Of a stretch of DNA of 14,154 nucleotides, positions 6,245 to 13,771 are shown piece after piece. The notes beneath the pieces are model-generated. The model was not told the origin of the DNA. It saw nothing but the letters and a program-made list of their open reading frames with translations, and did not search any database. Source of the DNA: JBHHXR01 sp046757205 (GTDB lineage Bacteria; Pseudomonadota; Alphaproteobacteria; Rhodobacterales; Rhodobacteraceae); NCBI GenBank assembly GCA_046757205.1, contig JBHHXR010000072.1:1-14154 (forward strand). Reading direction: 5' to 3'. Position numbers and translations under genes: made by a program. Within the stretch, counting starts at the first letter, position 1. Every line of letters starts with the position of its first letter.

Positions 6245-6874
6245 CTATTTGTTCCCCGGTTCGCGCCTCACCCCCTGCAGTTTCAGCGCCATGGTCTCGA
6301 TGGAAAACTCCCGCCGGGCGATCTGCATCCCGGTTTCCATGGTGTCGAGCCGGAAGCCGGTACGCTGGCCGGATTTGTCCTCGACGATCCACTGGCGCAG
6401 GGAAATCGGCTTGTTGTCGAAGATCAGGGTGAGTTTGCCGACCCTCTTGTCCTTCGGGTCGGCAAGCGTGACGAAGGTCTTCTTTCCGTCATCGACAACG
6501 CCACGCACCAGCGGGCTGCGCGCAAGGTCGATCCGGCCTTTCAGTATTTCCGACAGCGGTGATTTCGACAGCGGATAGCGCTGCGCTCCTTCGTTGGACT
6601 TGCCGTCGATGACACCGATCCAGGTGCCGTCCGATACCACCGCCGACTTGAGCGGCGGATCGTATTCGAAGCGGACGAACCCCGGTTTCTTTATCATGTA
6701 GCGCCCGGTCGAATGGCTGCCATTGGGATTGAACTGGGTGAACCGGCCCATCGCCGTGCGAAAGCCGTTCAGGTAGGCGGAAAACCGGTCCAGCCGTTTC
6801 GACTGCGCCGCCGCCCGCACCGGCGCGACGGCCAATGCCGCCGCCAGACCGCCAAGGAAATGTCGTCGCCTCAT
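6245..6874 (-). CDS. lolA: Outer-membrane lipoprotein carrier protein LolA
   Basis: LolA is the periplasmic chaperone that takes lipoproteins from the LolCDE complex to the outer membrane. The 209-residue product has an N-terminal export signal (about 1-23, ending VRAAA). The LolA core follows: a FRTAMGRFTQFNPNGSHSTGRYMIKKPGFVRFEYDPP-type opening strand region, the YPLSKSPLSEIL segment, and LTLIFDNKPISLRQWIVED. The signal starts MRRRHFLGG, which looks like a twin-arginine (Tat) motif; most LolA proteins are Sec exported. AGG lies 6 nt before the ATG. The gene begins 72 nt after the ftsK stop on the same strand, so it may be read from the same transcript. Confidence 0.93.
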   Translation of the reverse strand: MRRRHFLGGLAAALAVAPVRAAAQSKRLDRFSAYLNGFRTAMGRFTQFNPNGSHSTGRYMIKKPGFVRFEYDPPLKSAVVSDGTWIGVIDGKSNEGAQRYPLSKSPLSEILKGRIDLARSPLVRGVVDDGKKTFVTLADPKDKRVGKLTLIFDNKPISLRQWIVEDKSGQRTGFRLDTMETGMQIARREFSIETMALKLQGVRREPGNK

Positions 6875-6946
6875 GGCACCTATGTAAGCCGCCGGCCTTC
6901 AATGTACAGCCCGCGTGGTTTCACGCTTTGGCGAGATCCCGCCGCT

Positions 6947-9613
6947 TCAGCGCTCCGGCACCAGAACCTCGCGCTTTCCGACATGGTTGGCCTGGCTGAC
7001 GACGCCCTGCTCTTCCATCTGCTCGACGATCTTGGCCGCCTTGTTGTAGCCGATCGAGAGCTTGCGCTGGATATAGGATGTCGAGCACTTGCGGTCCTGG
7101 ATGACGATGGCCACCGCCTGGTCGTAGAGCGCGTCCTCGCCGTCAGCGCCGCCGCCGAGACCGAGCACGAGATCGATCTCCGAGCCGGCCTCGCCGTCCG
7201 GCCCGTCCTGCACGCCTGGTACATAGTCCGGCTCTCCCTGCGACTTGAGGAAGCGGACCACTTCCTCGACCTCCTCGTCGGCGACGAAGGGCCCGTGCAC
7301 GCGCGTGATGCGGCCGCCGCCTGCCATGAACAGCATGTCGCCCATGCCCAGTAGCTGCTCGGCGCCCATCTCGCCGAGGATGGTCCGGCTGTCGACCTTG
7401 GACGTCACCTGGAAGGAAATCCGGGTCGGGAAGTTCGCCTTGATAGTGCCGGTGATGACGTCAACCGAGGGGCGCTGCGTCGCCATGATGAGGTGTATGC
7501 CCGAGGCGCGCGCCATCTGCGCCAGGCGCTGGATGCAGGCCTCGATCTCCTTGCCTGCCACCATCATCAGATCGGCCATCTCGTCGACGACGACGACGAT
7601 GAATGGCATCGTCTCGGGCTGAAACTCCTCGGATTCGAAGACCGGATCGCCGGTCGCGTCGTCAAAGCCGGTCTGAACCGTGCGGGTGAACGCCTCGTTC
7701 TTGCCGAGCGCTTCCTCGACGCGGGCGTTGTAGCCATCGATGTTGCGCACGCCGAGCTTCGACATCTTGCGGTAGCGCTCCTCCATCTCGGCGACGACCC
7801 ATTTCAGCGCCACGACGGCCTTCCTGGGGTCGGTGACGACCGGCGACAGCAGATGCGGAATGCCGTCATAGACCGACAGTTCCAGCATCTTCGGGTCGAT
7901 CATGATCAGCCGGCATTCATCGGGCGACAGGTGATAGAGAAGGCTCAGCACCATCGTGTTGATCGCCACCGATTTACCCGACCCTGTGGTACCGGCAATC
8001 AGCAGATGCGGCATCCGCGCGAGGTTGGCCACGACCGGTTCGCCGGCGATGTCCTTGCCGAGCGCCAGCGGCAGCTTGTGGGTGCTGTCGCCATACGCCC
8101 TGGACGACAATATCTCGCGCAGGAGCACCCTTTCGCGGTGCGCGTTCGGCAATTCGATACCTATGATCGAGCGGCCGGGGATGGTCGAGACGCGCGCCGC
8201 CAGCGCCGACATCGAGCGGGCGATGTCATCGGCCAGCCCGATGACCCGGCTGGCCTTGAGCCCCGGCGCCGGCTCCAGCTCGTACATGGTGACGACGGGC
8301 CCCGGCTTGACCGAAACGATCTCGCCCTTCACGCCGTAATCGTCGAGCACGCTCTCCAGCATCCTGGCGTTTTCTTCCAGCGCTTCGACGCTGGGCGTCG
8401 AGCGGACGACGTTCTTCGGATTCTCCAGCAGCGACAGGGCCGGGCTCCGGTAGCCCTCGCGGCCAGCGTCCTCGAGCGCCAGTTCCGGCTGCTCTTCCTC
8501 GCGCGCCTTGCTGCTCTTCCTGCTGCGCGGCTTGTCGGCCGCCTTGACGCGCGATTCCGCACGGTTGCGGAAGAATTTCTTCAGCGGCGCGGCATCGACC
8601 GGGCCAAGCCGGTCCTCGGGCAGCGCCTTGGGCACGATCAGATCCTTCGGCGGCGCCGCGTCGGGCGAAACTTCGGGCTGCAGGTCGATGCCCCCGTCCG
8701 CGCCCGCCGGCGCCCCTCCGCGCGCCTGCACGGCGGCCGAGATACGCGCCATCAACCGCGCCTCGTTCTCCTCATAGGGCTGCGGCGACCAGCGGTGGTG
8801 CTCGGCGCCGGGGTGGTCCGGCGTGTCGGGCGGTTGGCCTGCGTCGGTATCTCCGGAAGTCTCCGGCAGTTCCTGCCGCCTGGCCCTTTCGGCGGTCCGC
8901 CTGGTGTGTTGGTCGCGCGCCACCGCCGCCGCGCCCCTGGCGCCCCGCCCCACGATCCCAAGTGTCTGCAGTATCACTACATAGGCGTGGATCAGGCCGC
9001 GGCCGAGAAACCGGCCGATCGCGCGAAACTCCGGGCCGTCGATGCCGAGAACGTATCCCGACAGCAGAAGCGTGGCCGCCCCCAACACGACCGTGACCGA
9101 TTTCAGGCCGAGCGACAGATCCGCCGGCAGCGCATCCAGCAGCGCGCGCAGAACGGTGTCGCCGAAGATGCCGCCCAGGCCGTACGCCATGTCCCAGCCG
9201 TCGGGCGGAACGTGGGCCGATGCGAAGACGGCGGCGAAGGCAAGCGCCATCGGCGTCAGGACGGTGCGGCCGGGCGCGCGTTCGTCGCCTCTGTGGGTCA
9301 CGAACCTGCCTCCCCAGACCATGAGCACGGCGGGCAGCCCGAACGCGGCCCATCCCAGCGCCCGGTACAGAGGATCGGCAAGCGAAGCGCCAAGCAGGCC
9401 GAGAGCGTTCTTCGGCGCCTCGCCCGTGGCGCTGAACAGCGACGGATCGCCCGGGTCGTAGGTCCACAGCAGGGTGAAGAAAGCGGCCGAAACGGCGATC
9501 AGCGCCAGTCCCAGCAATTCCCGTCCGCGCCGCCGCAGCGCCTGTTCGGTCTTCGACGCGACAAGTTTCTTGCGCGGCTTTCTGGATTTCTTTGGGGCAG
9601 CAGCAACGACCAT
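6947..9613 (-). CDS. ftsK: DNA translocase FtsK
   Basis: FtsK is the inner-membrane ATPase that pumps DNA at the division septum and helps resolve chromosome dimers with XerCD. This 888-residue protein has a basic N-terminal tail (KKSRKPRKK), about four membrane segments within residues 30-195, a Pro/Arg/acidic linker (about 215-390), then the motor. Walker A is GTTGSGKS at 541-548 and Walker B is VVVVDE ending D677-E678. The C-terminal gamma winged helix (about 830-888: DRKCSTSYIQRKLSIGYNKA) is intact, so the protein should read oriented DNA motifs. The linker is short compared with E. coli FtsK (1329 residues), as is common in other bacteria. The ATG lies 5 nt after the dapC stop, with AGGA inside the junction, so the two are likely translated from one mRNA. 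Confidence 0.97.
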   Translation of the reverse strand: MVVAAAPKKSRKPRKKLVASKTEQALRRRGRELLGLALIAVSAAFFTLLWTYDPGDPSLFSATGEAPKNALGLLGASLADPLYRALGWAAFGLPAVLMVWGGRFVTHRGDERAPGRTVLTPMALAFAAVFASAHVPPDGWDMAYGLGGIFGDTVLRALLDALPADLSLGLKSVTVVLGAATLLLSGYVLGIDGPEFRAIGRFLGRGLIHAYVVILQTLGIVGRGARGAAAVARDQHTRRTAERARRQELPETSGDTDAGQPPDTPDHPGAEHHRWSPQPYEENEARLMARISAAVQARGGAPAGADGGIDLQPEVSPDAAPPKDLIVPKALPEDRLGPVDAAPLKKFFRNRAESRVKAADKPRSRKSSKAREEEQPELALEDAGREGYRSPALSLLENPKNVVRSTPSVEALEENARMLESVLDDYGVKGEIVSVKPGPVVTMYELEPAPGLKASRVIGLADDIARSMSALAARVSTIPGRSIIGIELPNAHRERVLLREILSSRAYGDSTHKLPLALGKDIAGEPVVANLARMPHLLIAGTTGSGKSVAINTMVLSLLYHLSPDECRLIMIDPKMLELSVYDGIPHLLSPVVTDPRKAVVALKWVVAEMEERYRKMSKLGVRNIDGYNARVEEALGKNEAFTRTVQTGFDDATGDPVFESEEFQPETMPFIVVVVDEMADLMMVAGKEIEACIQRLAQMARASGIHLIMATQRPSVDVITGTIKANFPTRISFQVTSKVDSRTILGEMGAEQLLGMGDMLFMAGGGRITRVHGPFVADEEVEEVVRFLKSQGEPDYVPGVQDGPDGEAGSEIDLVLGLGGGADGEDALYDQAVAIVIQDRKCSTSYIQRKLSIGYNKAAKIVEQMEEQGVVSQANHVGKREVLVPER

Positions 9614-9618
9614 GATTC

Positions 9619-10827
9619 CTACTCCGACATCTCGTCACCAAGGCAATCCGCGATGGCGTTCAGCCCCCGGGTCACGTCCTCGATACCGGCCACAAGGGCC
9701 ACGCGGATATACTCCCGTCCCGGATCGCCGCCCCCCAGCGCCGGGCTTTCCGTCCGGGACAGATACCTTCCCGGCAGCACTCTCACGCCCTTCTCCCGCC
9801 ACAGCTTCAGCGCGGCGCCTTCGCCGTCACCCACACGCAGCCAGAGAAAGAACCCTGCCCGCGGCGGGGAATATCCCGGAAAATTACCCAGAACGCTGTC
9901 CGAGAGGGTGAATTTTCTTTGATAGAGCGCACGATTTTCGGCCACGTGTGATTCATCTGCCCAAACCGCCTCCGCCGCCCGTTGCAGCGGCAACGGCAGC
10001 GGCGCGCCGGCATAGGCGCGCAACTGCTTGACGGCGGCGATGTTGCGCGGGCCGGAGCACACGAAACCGGAGCGCAGGCCCGGCAGGTTCGATCGCTTCG
10101 AGAGCGAATGGAAACTGACCACGCGCTCGGTGTCCGCACCCTTGGCGGATGCCACCTGCAGGACACCCGGCGGCGGGGCATCGCGGTAGATTTCCGAGTA
10201 GCATTCGTCGGCGAAAATGCGGAAGTCGTGGGCCTCGGCGAGATCAATGAGCGCCGTCCAGTATTCCTCCGACGCGACCGCACCCTGCGGATTCGACGGC
10301 GAACACAGGTAGGCGATAGCCGTGCGATCCAGTATCTCTTCGGGAACACGGGAGAAATCCGGAAGAAACCCGGATTCCTCCGGCGCGTTCACGAACACCG
10401 GCTCGGCCCCGGCGGCGAGCGCTGCCGCCCCGTAGCACTGATAGAACGGATTGGGCAGCAGAACCGCGGGCGTCCCGCCGTTCTTGCGCTCCGGGCACAG
10501 GGCGATGCAGGCGTTGAAAAGCCCTTCGCGGGTGCCGTTGAGGGCCATTATCGCGGTGTCGGGATCAACCGGTTCCAATCCGTAGCGGCGCGTCAGCCAG
10601 GCCGATATCGCCGCACGCAGTTCCGGCGTTCCGTCATTCGGCGGATAGCGCCCGAAACCGGCGGCGTTGCGGGCGACGATGTCGCCGACGAACTCCGGGA
10701 AGGCGTGCTGCGGCTCGCCGATCGACATGTGAAGCGCTTCGCCGCCGCCCGGGTGCGGGTCGAGAAGCGCGCGCAGACGCGGGAAAACATATTCCGGAAG
10801 ATCCGAAAAGCGCGTCGGGAACTGCAT
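9619..10827 (-). CDS. dapC: Succinyldiaminopimelate aminotransferase (DapC type), PLP fold type I
   Basis: This 402-residue class I/II aminotransferase matches, from memory, the DapC group that transfers the amino group in the succinylase branch of diaminopimelate/lysine synthesis. Typical segments are SIGEPQH, RYPPNDGTPELR, NGTREGLFNA, PNPFYQCY, CSPSNPQGA, ADECYSEIY (PLP-contact D207 and Y210) and HSLSKRSNLPGLRSGFV, with K244 as the PLP lysine. The run from NPFYQCY to LPGLRSG is the strongest reason for choosing DapC over other class I aminotransferases. GAGG lies about 6 nt before the ATG. It is the first gene of the likely dapC-ftsK unit; diaminopimelate also feeds peptidoglycan synthesis, which fits a cell-division neighbourhood. 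The exact substrate is inferred. Confidence 0.9.
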   Translation of the reverse strand: MQFPTRFSDLPEYVFPRLRALLDPHPGGGEALHMSIGEPQHAFPEFVGDIVARNAAGFGRYPPNDGTPELRAAISAWLTRRYGLEPVDPDTAIMALNGTREGLFNACIALCPERKNGGTPAVLLPNPFYQCYGAAALAAGAEPVFVNAPEESGFLPDFSRVPEEILDRTAIAYLCSPSNPQGAVASEEYWTALIDLAEAHDFRIFADECYSEIYRDAPPPGVLQVASAKGADTERVVSFHSLSKRSNLPGLRSGFVCSGPRNIAAVKQLRAYAGAPLPLPLQRAAEAVWADESHVAENRALYQRKFTLSDSVLGNFPGYSPPRAGFFLWLRVGDGEGAALKLWREKGVRVLPGRYLSRTESPALGGGDPGREYIRVALVAGIEDVTRGLNAIADCLGDEMSE

Positions 10828-10875
10828 TCACTGCCTCATCAGCACGGGGTCTCGCTTGCCCCACTTGGCAGCAAC

Positions 10876-10881
10876 TTTATA
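10876..10881 (-). promoter_or_regulatory. Possible -10 box before dapC
   Basis: TATAAA on the minus strand stands out in the GC-rich 90-nt gap between the amidase stop (10918) and the dapC start (10827), about 48 nt before the ATG. No good -35 box is visible at the right distance, so this is weak. Confidence 0.25.
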
Positions 10882-10917
10882 AGGCCCGGGCACTCAGGTC
10901 CAGCGTGACGGTGCAAT

Positions 10918-12249
10918 TCACGAAATCGCCGCCTCGATGGCGGCGCCGGTACGCAACATGGCGGCCTCGGTGAAAGGCAGGCATTGCAGCAGGAACCCGC
11001 AGGCGGGCACGCCCGTCGGAACCGTCAGCCCGCACAGGCCCAGCAGGTTGCCGATGCGCGTGTTGCGCAGCGCCACCAGATTGATCCGCCTGTAGTAGTC
11101 GTGGTCGCTCAGCAGGCGCGGGACCGACGGCGGACCGATCGGTGTCGCCGGCATGACGACCGCGTCGAACCCCGCTACCCGTGCCGCATAGCTCCGGCGC
11201 AGCTTCCGCATGGTCTTGAACGCCCGCATGTAGTCGAGACCGGAGAAATCGCGCCCGGCGCGGAACCGTTCCAGTATCTGCGTAAACATCTTTTCGGGCT
11301 GTGCCTCGATGACCTCGCGCCACTGGTCGTAGCTTTCCACCGTCATGATCGGCCCCGACAGGGCGAGAATATCGGGAATTTCCGGTATCGCGCGGTGCGC
11401 GATCGCCGCGCCGCTCCGGGAAATCGCCCTCAGAACCCGGTCGAACTCGTCGGCGACGGCGTCCTCGAGATCGTCGAGAACAACCGTGTCACAAACCAGC
11501 AACCGCTTTCCCGCCAGCGAGGCGGCGCCGAGATCGGGCGCTTCCCGGCCCGACAGCGCACCGAGCAGCAGCGCCGCATCCTCGACCGACCGGCACAGCG
11601 GGCCAACGGTATCGAGGCTTTCGACGAGCGGCACCACGCCTTCGCGCGACAGCAGCCCGGAAGTGGTTTTCAACCCCACGAGGTTGTTCCAGGCCGAAGG
11701 TATACGGACCGAGCCGCCGGTGTCCGACCCGATGCCCGCCGCCGCCAGCCCGAAGGCGACCGAGGCCGCCGCGCCGCTCGACGAGCCGCCCGGGGCAAGG
11801 TCCGGCCCGTTGATGTTGGGCGCGGTCTCGGTGACCGGGTTCACGCCGAGACCCGAGAACGCAAGCTCCGACATATGGGTCTTGCCGAGGCAGACCAGCC
11901 CGGCGCGGGCAGCGTTCCGCACAACCGCCGCGTCGCGCGCCGGCGTGCGCCCTTCGAGCATGGCGGAACCCGCCTCGGTCGCCACGCCGGCGGTGTCGAA
12001 CAGGTCCTTCCACGACACCGGAACGCCGTCCAGCGGGCCGCGCCGGGTGCCTTCCCTTGCCCTCAGCGCCGCCGAGCGGGCCTCGGCCAGGGCCCGCCCG
12101 GGGGTTGTGCGGGCGTAGATGCGCGGCGCTTCACCGGACGCTTGGATCGCGGCAAGGAACGCCTCGGTCAGTTCGACCGGATCGATCCGCCCGGCGCCGA
12201 TTTCCCGGCCCAGATCGGCCGCCGTCATGTTTCGCCAGATGTCCCGCAT
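10918..12249 (-). CDS. Amidase-signature family hydrolase
   Basis: This 443-residue enzyme has the complete Ser-cisSer-Lys triad of the amidase-signature family: K81 in SWKDLFD, S156 in the GGSSSG motif and nucleophile S180 in GSDTGGSVRIPS. The spacing of 75 and 24 residues equals that of GatA (K79-S154-S178 in S. aureus, from memory). The family hydrolyses amide bonds; the substrate cannot be deduced. It could be annotated as a GatA-like subunit, but no gatB or gatC is nearby and the C-terminal part does not let me call GatA, so a stand-alone amidase is more likely. The ATG at 12249 is chosen because a GGAGGGG ribosome-binding site precedes it; a longer frame upstream would overlap the divergent gene. 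It lies upstream of dapC on the same strand, 90 nt away. Confidence 0.93.
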   Translation of the reverse strand: MRDIWRNMTAADLGREIGAGRIDPVELTEAFLAAIQASGEAPRIYARTTPGRALAEARSAALRAREGTRRGPLDGVPVSWKDLFDTAGVATEAGSAMLEGRTPARDAAVVRNAARAGLVCLGKTHMSELAFSGLGVNPVTETAPNINGPDLAPGGSSSGAAASVAFGLAAAGIGSDTGGSVRIPSAWNNLVGLKTTSGLLSREGVVPLVESLDTVGPLCRSVEDAALLLGALSGREAPDLGAASLAGKRLLVCDTVVLDDLEDAVADEFDRVLRAISRSGAAIAHRAIPEIPDILALSGPIMTVESYDQWREVIEAQPEKMFTQILERFRAGRDFSGLDYMRAFKTMRKLRRSYAARVAGFDAVVMPATPIGPPSVPRLLSDHDYYRRINLVALRNTRIGNLLGLCGLTVPTGVPACGFLLQCLPFTEAAMLRTGAAIEAAIS

Positions 12250-12332
12250 CCGCCCCTCCGCCGGAAATTCCGCCGCACGGTAGCCCGGCGATGACGCATG
12301 GACAATCGGCGAATGGCGGCCATACTTGAGAC

Positions 12333-13559
12333 ATGGACAAATCGACCGATGTGCTGATCGTGGGCGGCGGGCTGAACGGCCCGGCGCTGGCGCTCGCCCT
12401 TGCGCAAGGCGGCCTGAGTTCGGTGATCGTCGACGCCATGCCGCGCGAGACACGCACCGACCCGGAATTCGACGGGCGCGGCTACGCGCTGGCGCTGAGC
12501 TCGCAGCGGATGCTGGAAGCGATCGGGGTGTGGCCGCGGGTGGCCGACAACGCCCAGCCGATCCTCGACATCAAGGTCTCCGACGGGCGCGCCGGAGAGG
12601 GCGCGGCGCCATGGTTCGTTCACTTCGACCACCGCGAGATCGAGGAAGGGCCGATGGGCTACATCCTCGAAGACCGCTATCTGCGGCGCGCGCTCTTGGA
12701 CGCGCTGGACGCCGAGGCGCGCATCACCCACCTCGACGGCATCAGGGTGGTCGGCCAGCAGGTCGACGGGGTTTCGGCCGGGATCGAGCTGGACGACGGG
12801 CAAAGACTGGCCGGCAGCCTGATCGCCGGGTGCGACGGCCGCGACAGCCGGGTCGCGAAACGTGCCGGGATCACCCGCGTGGGCTGGTCCTACCATCAGA
12901 CGGCTCTGGTCTGCGCGGTCAGCCACGAAAAGCCGCACAACGGCACGGCGCATCAGTTCTTCATGCCGCCCGGCCCGCTGGCGATCCTGCCGCTGCCGGG
13001 AAACATGTCCGCCATCGTGTGGTCGGAAACGAGCGAACGGGCGCGGGCCATCGGCGCGCTCGGCGATGCCGATTACATGCGCGAACTGCGCCCGCGTTTC
13101 GGCGATTTTCTCGGTGACATTTCGCTTGCCGGAAAGCGTTTCAGCTATCCGCTGCGCCTCTCGCTGGCGTCGTCGTTCATCGCCGACCGCATCGCCCTTG
13201 CCGGCGACGCCGCGCATGGCATTCACCCGCTCGCCGGGCAGGGCCTGAACCTGGGGCTGCGCGACGTGGCGGCGCTCGCCGAGGTGCTGACCGGTGCGCG
13301 CCGGCTGGGCGAGGACATCGGGTCGCTTCCCGTGCTCGAGCGCTACCAGCAATGGCGGCGGTTCGACACGGCCGGGCTCGTCGCCGCGACGGACGGGATC
13401 AACTGGTTGTTTTCGAACGACAACCCGGCTGTCCGCGCGGCACGCGACGCCGGGCTGGGGCTGGTCAACGCGATCCCCGCGCTGCGCCGCGCGCTGATAC
13501 GCGAAGCCGCCGGGCTGACCGGCGACCTGCCGAAACTGTTGCAGGGGCGGCCGCTGTAG
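12333..13559 (+). CDS. UbiH/UbiF/COQ6-family FAD-dependent monooxygenase
   Basis: This 408-residue flavoprotein hydroxylase belongs to the group that adds ring hydroxyls in ubiquinone synthesis. The Rossmann motif VGGGLNGPALALAL (G11, G13, G16) binds the ADP part of FAD, GCDGRDS (166-172) is the middle DG motif, and GDAAHGIHPLAGQGLNLGLRD starting at G291-D292 is the family signature for the FAD ribityl region. A VLEDRY-like segment (YILEDRYLRRAL) is also typical. Which ring position it hydroxylates (UbiH, UbiF, UbiI or a broad-specificity UbiL/UbiM type) cannot be told from sequence alone, so no symbol is given. It diverges from the amidase across 83 nt. The ribosome-binding site before the ATG is weak (TTGAGAC). 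Confidence 0.93.
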   Translation: MDKSTDVLIVGGGLNGPALALALAQGGLSSVIVDAMPRETRTDPEFDGRGYALALSSQRMLEAIGVWPRVADNAQPILDIKVSDGRAGEGAAPWFVHFDHREIEEGPMGYILEDRYLRRALLDALDAEARITHLDGIRVVGQQVDGVSAGIELDDGQRLAGSLIAGCDGRDSRVAKRAGITRVGWSYHQTALVCAVSHEKPHNGTAHQFFMPPGPLAILPLPGNMSAIVWSETSERARAIGALGDADYMRELRPRFGDFLGDISLAGKRFSYPLRLSLASSFIADRIALAGDAAHGIHPLAGQGLNLGLRDVAALAEVLTGARRLGEDIGSLPVLERYQQWRRFDTAGLVAATDGINWLFSNDNPAVRAARDAGLGLVNAIPALRRALIREAAGLTGDLPKLLQGRPL

Positions 13560-13576
13560 GGCGACGCCCGGCTATC

Positions 13577-13581
13577 GGAGG
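13577..13581 (+). promoter_or_regulatory. Shine-Dalgarno sequence before a possible small ORF
   Basis: GGAGG at 13577-13581 is 5 nt before the ATG at 13587 and only 1 nt before the ATG at 13583. The spacing favours the 13587 frame. Confidence 0.45.
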
Positions 13582-13586
13582 TATGA

Positions 13587-13712
13587 ATGGCATTTCAGGC
13601 GGATTGTCGGCGCGCGATCGACATTCTCATCGTCCATTCTTGCACCATCGAGGAAGGAGCGCGCTCAACCGATGGTCGAAATTCGGAAGACTATTTCTAC
13701 GGCAGGAAATGA
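13587..13712 (+). CDS. Possible small protein, 41 residues, unknown
   Basis: A short frame begins at an ATG 5 nt after a perfect GGAGG and ends with TGA at 13710-13712. It starts MAFQADCRRAIDILIVHSCT and continues with an acidic and polar tail ending YFYGRK. The composition is unlike the Arg/Pro/Ala-rich frames that GC-rich noncoding DNA gives here. It has no membrane segment or known motif; the IDILIVHS stretch faintly recalls the start of N-acetylmuramoyl-L-alanine amidases, which could mean a gene remnant. It sits 27 nt after the monooxygenase stop on the same strand and could be co-transcribed. A competing frame from 13583 to 13735 is Arg/His-rich and less convincing. Confidence 0.35.
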   Translation: MAFQADCRRAIDILIVHSCTIEEGARSTDGRNSEDYFYGRK

Positions 13713-13771
13713 CCGGAATGCGACATTCGACATAGCCTCGGTCTCATTGCATTGAACCCAGCGGGCCCCGC

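Noticed and set aside
5076..6392. A 438-codon minus-strand frame opposite xthA and the hydratase gene
   Set aside because: It spans two well-supported plus-strand genes and the end of lolA, and its composition is that of an antisense shadow.
6913..6926. GCGTG-GTTT-CACGC hairpin between ftsK and lolA
   Set aside because: A 5-bp stem without a T-run is too weak to call a terminator.
7493..9922. An 809-codon open frame on the plus strand opposite ftsK and the end of dapC
   Set aside because: It is Arg/Gly/Asp/His-rich with no motif, and the opposite strand encodes a complete FtsK with all catalytic motifs. Long antisense frames are expected in GC-rich genes.
10984..12294. A 436-codon plus-strand frame opposite the amidase
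   Set aside because: The opposite strand has the full amidase triad; the frame is Arg/Gln/Pro-rich without any family motif.
142..13243. Octamers matching the E. coli FtsK-orienting motif GGGNAGGG (plus strand at 2830 and 13236; minus strand at 142 and 9853)
   Set aside because: Four hits, two on each strand, show no bias and are expected by chance in GC-rich DNA; the motif used by this species is unknown.
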